A program made the position numbers and the translations under genes. The notes under the pieces were generated by a model, which worked only from the letters and a program-made list of their open reading frames with translations, had not been told where the DNA came from and did no database searches. 64,000 bases of DNA. Origin: UBA9926 sp018645765 (GTDB taxonomy: Bacteria; Pseudomonadota; Gammaproteobacteria; Pseudomonadales; Azotimanducaceae). Positions 17,353-26,181 of the stretch are shown one piece after another. Positions within the stretch are counted from its first letter, which is position 1. The number at the start of each line of letters is the position of its first letter. The stretch covers positions 62,001 through 126,000 of the forward strand of contig CASIBO010000005.1 in the NCBI GenBank assembly GCA_949372755.1, in the 5' to 3' direction.

Positions 17353-19752
17353 CTAGTGTGGGCTCACGCGGTTTTCGGTTGCCGCCTCGGATTCAATCTC
17401 AGTGGTTGTGTCAACGGTAGCCACCCACGGCTCTGGCTGCCTCGCCAGCGCGATCTCTAGTACTTGGTCTATCCACTGAACGGGGTGTATCGTCAACGCA
17501 TCGAGTATCACTTTGGGAATATCTTTTAGGTCCTTTCGGTTGTCCTCGGGGATTAACACGGTCCGAATGCCGCCGCGATGTGCCGCAAGCAACTTTTCTT
17601 TCAACCCGCCGATAGCCAGCACCTGGCCACGCAACGTGATTTCGCCGGTCATCGCGACATCCGCCCGTGCAGGGATATCCGTAAGCACGGACACCAACGC
17701 CGTACAGAGCGCAATACCCGCGCTGGGCCCGTCTTTTGGTGTCGCGCCTTCTGGCATGTGAATATGAAGATCAATCTTTTTATGAAAGTCTGGATCAATA
17801 CCCAAGGCCTCGGAACGACTGCGAACCACGGTGATCGCTGCCTGGATAGACTCTTGCATCACATCCCCAAGGGAGCCCGTTTTCGTGGTCACGCCTTTGC
17901 CTGGCACTACAGCCGTCTCAATAGACAACAACTCACCACCCACACTGGTTACAGCAAGACCCGTTACCTGACCGATCTGATCTTCGGTTTCGGCCCGACC
18001 GTACTTAAATCGACGCACGCCAAGATAGTCTTCAAGCTGTTCAGGCTCGATGATCACTGGTAATTGCTGTTCACTCGAGGTCACCGCCCTTACGACCTTC
18101 CGACAAATCTTTGAGATTTCGCGTTCTAAACCTCGAACACCGGCCTCTTTGGTGTAAAACCGAATGAGATCTAACATCGCTGCATCCGTAACGGTAAGCT
18201 CACCCGACGCAAGACCATTATTTTTCAGCTGTTTCGCGAATAAGAATCGAGTTGCAATATTCAATTTCTCATCTTCTGTATAGCCCGGAATCCGAATCAC
18301 TTCCATTCGATCCAGCAGCGGCGCAGGAATATTCATTGAGTTTGACGTGCAAATGAACATCACTTCCGACAGGTCATAATCCACCTCAAGATAATGATCA
18401 TTAAAACTATAGTTTTGCTCTGGGTCGAGCACCTCAAGCAGGCCTGACGCAGGATCGCCCCGGTGATCCTGTCCCATCTTATCGATCTCGTCCAACAGAA
18501 ACAGGGGGTTTTTAACGGCAACCTTGGTCAGCTTCTGAATCACCTTGCCGGGCATCGACCCTATATAGGTTCGACGATGGCCCCTGATCTCCGCCTCGTC
18601 TCTGACACCACCCAGTGCCATCCGGACAAATTTTCGGTTGGTTGCTCGAGCAATCGACTCACCTAGAGAGGTCTTACCAACCCCGGGCGGCCCGACCAAG
18701 CACAAAACCGGGCCTTTATTTTTCTTAACCCGTTTCTGAACAGCGAGAAACTCCAGGATTCGCTCCTTAACATCTTCCAACCCGTAATGATCCTCGTTCA
18801 AGATCCGCTCAGCCGCGCTGATATCTGTTTTAACGCGGGACCGCTTCTTCCAAGGCGTATTCAGCATCCAATCAAGGTAGCTGCGCACAACCGTCGCTTC
18901 GGCCGACATGGGTGACATCATTTTCAATTTCTTGATTTCAGCCGTGACTTTTTCGCGCGCTTCGGTCGGCATGCCCGAGGCTTCGACTTTGGTTTGTAGC
19001 TGCTCAATTTCCGTCGGGCCCTCATCAAGATCGCCGAGCTCTTTTTGAATCGCCTTCATCTGCTCGTTGAGGTAATACTCTCGCTGGCTCTTCTCCATTT
19101 GTTTTTTGACGCGACCCCGAACTTTTTTATCCAGCCCCGAAACCTCAATCTCACCGGTTAGTAGGGTCGATAGCCGCTCAATTCGGCGACGCACATTTTG
19201 AACCTCAAGCAGTGCCTGCTTTTCTTTCAAACTAAGCGTTAATTGGGCCGCAATCGTATCGACCAGCCGGCTAGGTTGGGTTATCCCCGAAACCGTTGTG
19301 ACGACTTCAGACGGGATTTTTTTGCTGGCTTCAACATAGGCTTCAAAGGTCTTCATCAAACCTTGGCAAAGCACTTCGGCTTCTCCCTCGATCAAGGCCT
19401 CTTCTGCCACCAGCTCGATATCGGCCCGAAACAGCTCGGCCTCGTCTCGCAAGTCGAGCACCCGCGCACGACTCTCGCCTTCCACAAGAATTTTAACGGT
19501 CTTGTCGGGCAGGCGAATCAACTGCAGGATCGTCGCAGTCGTACCATATCGATACAGATCGTCTGTCTTTGGATCATTGTTTTCTGGCTCAATCTTAGCC
19601 AATAACAAGATGCGCTTATCGCCCTCTTGCGCTTGCGCCGCTTCCAGCGCCGCAATCGACTTTGGCGTTCCAATAAACAGTGGTTGAACGCCATGGGGAT
19701 ACACGACCATGTCCCGAAGCGTCACCACTGGAACTTCTAAAATTGTTGCCAT
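17353..19752 (-). CDS. lon: ATP-dependent protease Lon
   Basis: 799 residues from ATG 19752 with GGAG 11 bases upstream; an in-frame GTG at 19764 would add MNKQ. Order: N-terminal substrate-binding LAN domain (VVTLRDMVVYPHGVQPLFIG), coiled coil, AAA+ module with Walker A GPPGVGKTSLGES and Walker B PLFLLDEIDKM, then the protease domain with the catalytic serine in KDGPSAGIAL (about residue 675) and its partner lysine in GGLKEKLLAAHRGG. Lon degrades misfolded and regulatory proteins. The order lon-hupB-ppiD is conserved. A CRP-like sequence lies ~160 bases upstream. Confidence 0.98.
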   Translation of the reverse strand: MATILEVPVVTLRDMVVYPHGVQPLFIGTPKSIAALEAAQAQEGDKRILLLAKIEPENNDPKTDDLYRYGTTATILQLIRLPDKTVKILVEGESRARVLDLRDEAELFRADIELVAEEALIEGEAEVLCQGLMKTFEAYVEASKKIPSEVVTTVSGITQPSRLVDTIAAQLTLSLKEKQALLEVQNVRRRIERLSTLLTGEIEVSGLDKKVRGRVKKQMEKSQREYYLNEQMKAIQKELGDLDEGPTEIEQLQTKVEASGMPTEAREKVTAEIKKLKMMSPMSAEATVVRSYLDWMLNTPWKKRSRVKTDISAAERILNEDHYGLEDVKERILEFLAVQKRVKKNKGPVLCLVGPPGVGKTSLGESIARATNRKFVRMALGGVRDEAEIRGHRRTYIGSMPGKVIQKLTKVAVKNPLFLLDEIDKMGQDHRGDPASGLLEVLDPEQNYSFNDHYLEVDYDLSEVMFICTSNSMNIPAPLLDRMEVIRIPGYTEDEKLNIATRFLFAKQLKNNGLASGELTVTDAAMLDLIRFYTKEAGVRGLEREISKICRKVVRAVTSSEQQLPVIIEPEQLEDYLGVRRFKYGRAETEDQIGQVTGLAVTSVGGELLSIETAVVPGKGVTTKTGSLGDVMQESIQAAITVVRSRSEALGIDPDFHKKIDLHIHMPEGATPKDGPSAGIALCTALVSVLTDIPARADVAMTGEITLRGQVLAIGGLKEKLLAAHRGGIRTVLIPEDNRKDLKDIPKVILDALTIHPVQWIDQVLEIALARQPEPWVATVDTTTEIESEAATENRVSPH

Positions 19753-19914
19753 CTGCTTGTTCACTCCGCTATTTCATCTTGTTGGCGCTCGGGGACGCAA
19801 CAAGTCTATTGCCATCCCAGTGTCCCGCCCCGCATTTTTTAAGGTTTGATACTCGTTCAGCGCCCTTATTTTTTGTAACGCTATCACACCTTGCTCTCTG
19901 TATACGCAAATCTG

Positions 19915-19930
19915 AGTGACAAAAATCACA
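19915..19930. promoter_or_regulatory. CRP/Vfr-like dyad upstream of lon
   Basis: On the - strand TGTGA-TTTTTG-TCACT matches the CRP consensus TGTGA-N6-TCACA at 9 of 10 defined positions. It lies ~160 bases before the lon start. A function in lon control is inference; such matches also arise by chance. Confidence 0.3.
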
Positions 19931-20057
19931 AATCATCGCTTGCACCGCCGAAAAATTTAGAGCGCAGGCAGAACAAGTCGATGGCGACGCGTGCCGCGTC
20001 ATCGTGCTGAACCCGTATGGGCGAGGTATTCCGATGCGCCTTCTGATTTGAAGACAA

Positions 20058-20096
20058 GGCACTCAGACAAGGGACTAAACCAAGGGACTCAGACAA
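20058..20096. repeat. Three 13-base imperfect tandem repeats
   Basis: Units GGCACTCAGACAA, GGGACTAAACCAA and GGGACTCAGACAA follow each other without gaps in the clpX-lon intergenic region. Function unknown. Confidence 0.6.
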
Positions 20097-20415
20097 ATTC
20101 GGAGCCGTTTTCATGCAGGCGAGGACGCCAGGATCGTTCACGGTACTGAAGTAGGCCTTACCGGTAAACCCGCTTTGCGTTGAACAAGGTGAGACTTGCG
20201 AGAGGGTCCATGACCCCAGTCTGCACACAGGCGCCCTTTTCGATCAAAGCACGTGTTGTATAGCGCTCTACCGAGCGACGTCGGCAGGCAGGCAGGACAG
20301 TGACCTATTGCGAATGATCGAACCGATTGAGGCCTACAGCAGCAGTCGCCTGCTGCGACGCTGGGCAGCCGCTCATGGGTTGCCTTGCAAACCAGTCTAC
20401 CCAGACTAACAAGCC

Positions 20416-21696
20416 TTACTGCTCTTGGGTCTTCTTCTGTTCCGGATGCTGTTGATAAATCAGCATTGGTTCGCTCTTGCCAAGAATCACATTCTCATCA
20501 ACAACGACTTTCACGACTTCCTCTTCAGAAGGAATGTCATACATAACATCCAACAAAACGGATTCTAAAATCGAGCGTAAACCCCGAGCGCCCGTCTTGC
20601 GTTCTGTCGCTTTGCGGGCGATTGCTCTGAGCGCGTCTTCCCGAAAATCAATCTCAACCTCTTCCATTTCGAAGAGCTTGCCATACTGCTTGGTATAAGC
20701 ATTTTTGGGCTCAGTCAGAATTCGAACCAGGGCATCCTCGTCCAATTCATCAAGCGTTGCCAGCACCGGTAGCCGGCCAACAAATTCCGGGATCAAACCG
20801 TATCGAACCAGATCTTCCGGTTCAACGGTTTTGAGCGTTTCCCCTAAATTTTTCTTACTACTTTCTGAAACGACCGTTGCACCAAAGCCGATTCCACTCT
20901 TAGCAGAGCGATCCATAATCACCTTATCAAGCCCTGCAAAAGCGCCGCCGCAGATGAACAAAATATTAGACGTGTCAACTTGCAGAAATTCTTGCTGGGG
21001 ATGCTTGCGACCGCCCTGTGGCGGCACTGAGGCCACGGTGCCTTCAATTAACTTCAGCAGGGCCTGTTGGACGCCTTCCCCTGACACGTCTCGTGTAATC
21101 GATGGGTTGTCACTTTTACGAGAGATCTTATCGATTTCATCGATATAGACGATGCCCACCTGCGCTTTATCCACATCGTAGTCGCATTTCTGTAGTAGCT
21201 TCTGAATAATATTTTCGACATCTTCACCGACATAACCCGCCTCAGTCAGCGTGGTCGCATCTGCGATGGTAAACGGCACGTCGAGCAGTCTCGCTAAAGT
21301 CTCAGCCAGTAATGTCTTACCAACCCCTGTTGGCCCAACCAATAGGATATTACTTTTTTGAAGCTCCACATCGTCTTTCTTACCGGAGTAGTTTAGCCGC
21401 TTGTAGTGATTGTAAACCGCCACTGCCAACACCCGTTTCGCTCGGGTTTGACCAATAACATACTCATCTAGAATGGCACTAATCTCGCGAGGCGTCGGGA
21501 GCTTCTTGAACTCGGCTTCATCAGGCGTTTCTTGCAGTTCTTCGCGGATAATGTCGTTGCACAACTCAACACACTCATCGCAAACATACACCGAGGGTCC
21601 GGCAATCAGTTTCCGAACTTCGTGCTGACTTTTACCGCAGAAGTTGCAATGTAATAACTTTCCATCGCCATTATTTCCATCATGATCGTCAGACAT
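20416..21696 (-). CDS. clpX: ClpX, ATP-dependent unfoldase of ClpXP
   Basis: 426 residues. The N-terminal zinc-binding domain has CNFCGKSQHEV and VCDECVELCND (four cysteines). The AAA+ domain follows with Walker A LVGPTGVGKTLLAE, Walker B VYIDEIDKI, and the pore loop in the LTEAGYVGEDVEN area. ClpX recognises and unfolds tagged substrates such as ssrA proteins and feeds them to ClpP. ATG with GAGGTAAAT upstream. It follows clpP after 291 bases. Confidence 0.98.
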   Translation of the reverse strand: MSDDHDGNNGDGKLLHCNFCGKSQHEVRKLIAGPSVYVCDECVELCNDIIREELQETPDEAEFKKLPTPREISAILDEYVIGQTRAKRVLAVAVYNHYKRLNYSGKKDDVELQKSNILLVGPTGVGKTLLAETLARLLDVPFTIADATTLTEAGYVGEDVENIIQKLLQKCDYDVDKAQVGIVYIDEIDKISRKSDNPSITRDVSGEGVQQALLKLIEGTVASVPPQGGRKHPQQEFLQVDTSNILFICGGAFAGLDKVIMDRSAKSGIGFGATVVSESSKKNLGETLKTVEPEDLVRYGLIPEFVGRLPVLATLDELDEDALVRILTEPKNAYTKQYGKLFEMEEVEIDFREDALRAIARKATERKTGARGLRSILESVLLDVMYDIPSEEEVVKVVVDENVILGKSEPMLIYQQHPEQKKTQEQ

Positions 21697-21795
21697 ATTT
21701 ACCTCACTTCCGATTCTTTCGAAAAATTCTGAGTCGCTAGGGCCGTTTGCGATCCTGCGCGACCTTTCTATGTTTGGGTCAAGACCTTGCTCATC

Positions 21796-21808
21796 ATGAC
21801 ATGGTCAT
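21796..21808. promoter_or_regulatory. Small dyad between clpP and clpX
   Basis: ATGAC-ATG-GTCAT is a perfect 5-bp inverted repeat about 100 bases upstream of clpX. The 291-base gap between clpP and clpX is long enough for a separate clpX promoter. Function unknown. Confidence 0.25.
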
Positions 21809-21987
21809 CGTTCTTTGAACCTACTCGGTTCCGAAACAGATCGGAAACCTTCGGCCAATGATGATCAACCTTACGCCTAAACCTTAAATCATCGTAGGCC
21901 GTCTGACCAGCGTGCAGCTCAACACGATCCACACAAGCGTCTTGAAGTTAGACAGACCTTCTTAGCGCGACCAGTTTCTTATTCTGC

Positions 21988-22638
21988 TTATTTGACGGCC
22001 GACAAGTTTATCGCTCTCGGTTCTTGAACCTTGTCGATTAACCCATAGGCTTGCGCATCATGCGCATTCATAAAATAATCGCGTTCTGTGTCGATGGCGA
22101 GCTGTTCTGGTGTTTTACCGGTATGCAATCCCATAATTTCGTTCATCCGCTCACGCAGGTACAAAATCTCTTTTGCTTGTATTTCGATATCTGAGGCTTG
22201 ACCTTGAGAGCCACCACTCGGCTGATGAATCATTACTCTGGAATTCGGCAAGCAGTACCGTTTTCCAGCCGCGCCGCCGGCCAACAATAAGGCGCCCATG
22301 CTAGCGGCTTGGCCGATACACAAGGTTGATACATCGCAATTAATGAACTGCATCGTGTCATAAATTGCAAGACCAGCGGTCACCGAACCCCCTGGTGAGT
22401 TGATATACAATTGCACATCCTTGTCTGCGTTTTCAGACTCAGCAAACAATAACTGTGCGACGATTAAATTGGCCACATTGTCATCAATTGGCCCTACGAC
22501 GAAAATTATGCGTTCTTTTAAAAGTCTACTGTAGATATCGTAAGAGCGCTCACCTCGCGCTGTTTGCTCCAAAACCATTGGAATCAAACCGAGACCTTGC
22601 GTCACCGGTTGCATTGAATCATTAAAATCTGAGTTCAT
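21988..22638 (-). CDS. clpP: ClpP, ATP-dependent protease proteolytic subunit
   Basis: 216 residues. The active-site Ser is S113 in IGQAASMGALLL, and His is H138 in SRVMIHQPSGG; the Asp follows in the TERDYFM segment. An N-terminal extension of ~20 residues, possibly a propeptide, precedes IPMVLEQTARGERSYDIY. It forms the two-ring protease chamber used by ClpX or ClpA. Gene order tig-clpP-clpX is the usual one; here the tig-clpP gap is unusually long (660 bases). Confidence 0.98.
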   Translation of the reverse strand: MNSDFNDSMQPVTQGLGLIPMVLEQTARGERSYDIYSRLLKERIIFVVGPIDDNVANLIVAQLLFAESENADKDVQLYINSPGGSVTAGLAIYDTMQFINCDVSTLCIGQAASMGALLLAGGAAGKRYCLPNSRVMIHQPSGGSQGQASDIEIQAKEILYLRERMNEIMGLHTGKTPEQLAIDTERDYFMNAHDAQAYGLIDKVQEPRAINLSAVK

Positions 22639-23298
22639 GATTACGGCCCTTTTTTTAATCTGTTTTTCGTGATGCCTATTGGTGCGCTACCACAAGCGCT
22701 TCCGTGGTCTTTCCCGCCGGTCGACGCTTGTCGGTTGCTCTAAATCGACTTTTAGCGCCTTAGAATCGGCTCCATTGACCTTCGATGACTATCAATCGAG
22801 GGTTCTAACAATCACCGATCTGAAACCCCTCGTCTGATATTGTTAATCTAATACCGATTATTCTAAAAGTCAGGCTAAACTGCCTTTCTCTACTGATATA
22901 GGCCCTAATTCTTAAAATTCAAGGACTCATCTAACATCCTTTAAAACTTCCTCTTACCGAACTTCCTCTTACAGAACTTCCTCTTCCAGAACTTCCTTAC
23001 AGCCTTACGCTCATCGACGCCGCTCTAGGCCATGCTTGCTGGCAGCCATATCTTGAGCAACCTACACTGAAATCATGGTTGCCTTTAGCGAACAGCGTCT
23101 TGATATGCGTCCCATTTTAACCCGAGACGGCCGCAAGCTTGCCTTGAGCGCCCTAGCTTCAGGCTACAGACCTTAATACGCGCCTATCAACGCGCCGGAT
23201 TGTCGATGAACCAAAAACCGTGATTTTACCGGCAAGCCAAAGTGCTCAGCCGAAAAAACTTTGCACCCGCAGAGCCAAGATCCTTTCAGTAAGGCCCT
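22639..23298. other. 660-base intergenic stretch between tig and clpP
   Basis: No convincing gene. It contains almost four 15-base tandem repeats at 22945-23002. It should hold the clpP promoter and the end of the tig transcript, but I could not identify clear -35/-10 boxes or a terminator. Confidence 0.5.
22945..23002. repeat. 15-base tandem repeat, ~3.9 units
   Basis: Units AACTTCCTCTTACCG, AACTTCCTCTTACAG, AACTTCCTCTTCCAG and a shortened AACTTCCTTACAG follow directly. On the clpP sense strand they read as purine-rich GGAAGTT blocks, 300-360 bases upstream of the clpP start. The array could vary in copy number between strains. Confidence 0.85.
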
Positions 23299-24699
23299 TT
23301 AAGATTTGTCGTCCGCGCTGGCACCATCGGCACTCGCGTCTTCGAGAATCTCAGCCTCGGTGTTGTCCTCGCTTTTGCTGTCATCTTCGGCGACTTCTGG
23401 TTCAGCGGGTTTAAGCGCCTCTTCGTAGCTCACCGGCAATTCTTCGATCGTCGCGGACGCCAGAATTAACGCAACAATTTGCTCTTCCAGCACCAGGCTT
23501 TGAACCTGATTCAACTGCTGCTCATTACTATAGTAATAATTAATCAGCTGCTCAGGCTGCTCGTAGCTGCTCGCAATTTCTTCGATTTTGGATCGAACCT
23601 GCGCCTCATCGGCGACCACACTATTCTGCTCAACAATCGCGTTCACAATAAGGCCCAGCTTAACCCGCCGCTCAGCTTGATCGGTAAATAACTCCAGCGG
23701 CAACATGTTCACGTCGAACTGTTGCCCCCCGCCAAACTGCTGCACCATTTCTTGCCGCATACGATTACATTCTTCGTTCACTAAAGCCTTCGGAGAATCC
23801 ACAGGGGTAACTTTAATCAACCCATCCATCACCTGCGTTTTGACCCGGTTTTCAACTGCAGCCTTCAGCTCTTTTTCCATATTGTTTTGAACTTCGACTC
23901 GAAAGGCCTCCATACCGCCATCTTCGACCCCAAATTCCTTGTAAAAATCATCGTCTAATTCTGGCAGAGTCGATTCAGCAACCTCATGAACCTTGACCGC
24001 AAACACAGCCTGCTTACCCGCCAAGTCTTCCGCTTGATAATCATCTGGGAAGGTCACTGTGACATCGTGTTCATCACCCGACTTTAAGCCAACAACGCCA
24101 TCTTCAAATCCAGGGATCATAGAATTCGAGCCTAGAACCAATTTATTGCCCTCAGCTTGCCCCCCATCAAAGGCTTCCCCATCAACCGTGCCGGAAAAGT
24201 CCATGGTCACCTGATCTTCTAGTGCCGCCGCTCGGTCAACCGCTATAAACGATTTACGCTGTTCCCTGAGCTTTTCAATCATCATCTCCAAATCGTCGGG
24301 TGCAACGTCGGCGACGGGCTTCGTGACATTAATGTCCTCAAACGCGCCTAACTTTATTTCCGGGAAAATCTCAATCAATGCGGAAAACGACAGGTCTTTG
24401 TCCATTTCCATCACGACATCGTTGATTTCAGGCATGCCCGCAGGCTTTAAAGATTGCTGATCAACGGCCGCTGCAAAACTTTGCTGCATCACTTCACTGG
24501 AGACTTCTTGCAAAATGCCCGGCCCAAATCGACGACGAACTTCTCTTACTGGGACTTTGCCAGGCCGGAAGCCTTTAATACGGGCCTGCGCCGCGGCTTG
24601 CTTAATCTTCACTTCGACCTTCTCGGAAATTTCCGAGGCTGGCACTGTAATGCGCATCTTGCGCTCAAGTTTTGAAACTGTCTCAACCGTAACTTGCAT
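23299..24699 (-). CDS. tig: Trigger factor
   Basis: 466 residues, ~30 longer than E. coli because of an acidic, low-complexity tail (from ~430, rich in D/E/S/A). The N-terminal ribosome-binding domain carries GFRPGKVPVREVRRRFG, matching the signature that docks to L23. The middle is an FKBP-type isomerase domain (DQVTMDFSGTVDGEAFDGG.AEGNKL) and the C-terminal arms hold nascent chains. Start ATG directly downstream of tRNA-Leu. Confidence 0.97.
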   Translation of the reverse strand: MQVTVETVSKLERKMRITVPASEISEKVEVKIKQAAAQARIKGFRPGKVPVREVRRRFGPGILQEVSSEVMQQSFAAAVDQQSLKPAGMPEINDVVMEMDKDLSFSALIEIFPEIKLGAFEDINVTKPVADVAPDDLEMMIEKLREQRKSFIAVDRAAALEDQVTMDFSGTVDGEAFDGGQAEGNKLVLGSNSMIPGFEDGVVGLKSGDEHDVTVTFPDDYQAEDLAGKQAVFAVKVHEVAESTLPELDDDFYKEFGVEDGGMEAFRVEVQNNMEKELKAAVENRVKTQVMDGLIKVTPVDSPKALVNEECNRMRQEMVQQFGGGQQFDVNMLPLELFTDQAERRVKLGLIVNAIVEQNSVVADEAQVRSKIEEIASSYEQPEQLINYYYSNEQQLNQVQSLVLEEQIVALILASATIEELPVSYEEALKPAEPEVAEDDSKSEDNTEAEILEDASADGASADDKS

Positions 24700-24781
24700 A
24701 ACCGTTCACCACCTCAATATGGTACTCGCAGACCAGCCTCAAGCTCATCAAACTTTTAGCGTCTTGCTGTTGTCTTAAAAG

Positions 24782-24867
<86 letters not shown>

Positions 24868-25035
24868 TTATTTGATCGCCCCCAGCCTCACGTCTAACCG
24901 TAATGCGCCTGGAGCACCCGAGGAACTAGACCCTTCGGGGGCGGCAATTATAAGGCCTATAAGAAGCCATCACAACCGTCGAGTCAGAACCCGACCGAAT
25001 TAAACCTAAGATGGCCGCCTGCCAAGAGCAATTCC

Positions 25036-26169
25036 TCAAAAATTCAATAACTTAGCATAACGGTCTCGATGGTACGCGGCATTACCCAGAGCGTTTTCAA
25101 GAACCCTCGCCCGCTTCAAGTAAAAACCTGCGTCGAACTCATCCGTCATGCCAATACCACCATGAATTTGGATCAATTGGCTCGACATCTCGTGCAGAAA
25201 TTCGCTCGCCTTACATTTTGCGAGTGCCACCAGTTCTTGAGCATCCTGCGAGTCGTTATCCAGGGCTGCGAGCGCCGCTTCGACGCAAGACCGGGTTAGC
25301 TCCATTTCAGAGTAAAGTCCGGCAGCGCGATGACCGAGCGCTTGAAAACCACCGATGACTTGACCGAACTGTTTCCGCGTTTTGAGATAATCCAAGGTCA
25401 TATCAAATGCCGCCGCAGCTGTGCCAAGCATTTCAGCCGCGAGTGCCGCTGTTGCAACATCTAGCACAGCTTCGAGCACCGCTTGTCCTGTATCGGGCCC
25501 TGCCAACATAGCCTCTAAATCAAGGGCCACGTCGTCAAACGTAACGCTCGCATATCCTCTGGAGTCCATCGTTTTGACAGCATGACGGCGAACGCCTGGG
25601 GTATCGCAAGCAACCAGAAACAAGCCAACGCCCTGCTCGCCCGCCCCGTGATCTACGTTGGCGGCCACAACGAAATCCGTTGCCGCATTGCCTTCCATAA
25701 CAAATTGTTTGGTGCCCGACAGCGTCACACCGCTCGAGGTCAATTTGGCCCGACACTTTATCTGACTTGGGTTGTGCCTTGGTCCCTCTTCTAAAGCAAG
25801 CACGACCAATCGACCACCATCGGCAATTTTCGGGAGCAAGGCTTGCTTTTGGTCCTCGGAGCCCGAGTGCATCAGGGCAGCGGCCCCGACTACGGATGAG
25901 GCGTATAAAGGTGAGGCCACGAGGTTTCTCCCCAATTGCTCCAAGACCAACCCAAGCGTCTGATAGCCTAAACCTGCTCCGCCATAAGTCTCGGGTACGA
26001 CGAGACCAGTCCAACCCATCTCAATCATCGCTTGCCAAGTCTCAGAAAAAAAACCTTGCGCAAGATCTTGATCTCGCATTGCTCGAAACGTTGAGACTGG
26101 CGCTTGTTCACGGACCCAGGCTGAGGCCTGGTCTTTAATCATTTGTTGTTCTTCACTCAATGCGGCCAT
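25036..26169 (-). CDS. Acyl-CoA dehydrogenase, second of a pair
   Basis: 377 residues with the full fold: N-terminal helical domain (GWTGLVVPETYGGAGLGY), a beta middle domain (ALEEGPRHN, then GTKQFVMEGNAATDFVVAA), and a C-terminal helical domain with LKTRKQFGQVIGGFQALGHR and IQIHGGIGMTDEFDAGFYLKRA. It oxidises an acyl-CoA to the 2-enoyl-CoA with FAD. It begins 12 bases after another dehydrogenase of different subtype; such pairs can form mixed alpha2-beta2 enzymes, as in steroid side-chain degradation. Substrate unknown. Confidence 0.9.
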   Translation of the reverse strand: MAALSEEQQMIKDQASAWVREQAPVSTFRAMRDQDLAQGFFSETWQAMIEMGWTGLVVPETYGGAGLGYQTLGLVLEQLGRNLVASPLYASSVVGAAALMHSGSEDQKQALLPKIADGGRLVVLALEEGPRHNPSQIKCRAKLTSSGVTLSGTKQFVMEGNAATDFVVAANVDHGAGEQGVGLFLVACDTPGVRRHAVKTMDSRGYASVTFDDVALDLEAMLAGPDTGQAVLEAVLDVATAALAAEMLGTAAAAFDMTLDYLKTRKQFGQVIGGFQALGHRAAGLYSEMELTRSCVEAALAALDNDSQDAQELVALAKCKASEFLHEMSSQLIQIHGGIGMTDEFDAGFYLKRARVLENALGNAAYHRDRYAKLLNF

Positions 26170-26181
26170 CGTGATGCCCCT

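Larger units (their letters stand above)
19753..20415. other. Intergenic stretch between clpX and lon, without a gene
   Basis: About 660 bases. Reading frames here are short, lack ribosome binding sites and resemble no family. Contents noticed: a CRP-like dyad (19915-19930), three 13-base imperfect tandem repeats (20058-20096), GGCA repeats near 20283-20295, and a GCAGCAG/CTGCTGC hairpin (20339-20356) ~60 bases after the clpX stop with no U tract. It must hold the lon promoter; I could not identify a convincing sigma-32 sequence. Confidence 0.5.

Noticed and set aside
20339..20356. GCAGCAG/CTGCTGC hairpin as a clpX terminator
   Set aside because: Good stem but no T-rich tract in either direction; kept only as part of the intergenic description.
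20705..21148. 147-residue frame opposite clpX
   Set aside because: Antisense to the ClpX ATPase domain; Ser/Pro-rich reading without a ribosome binding site.
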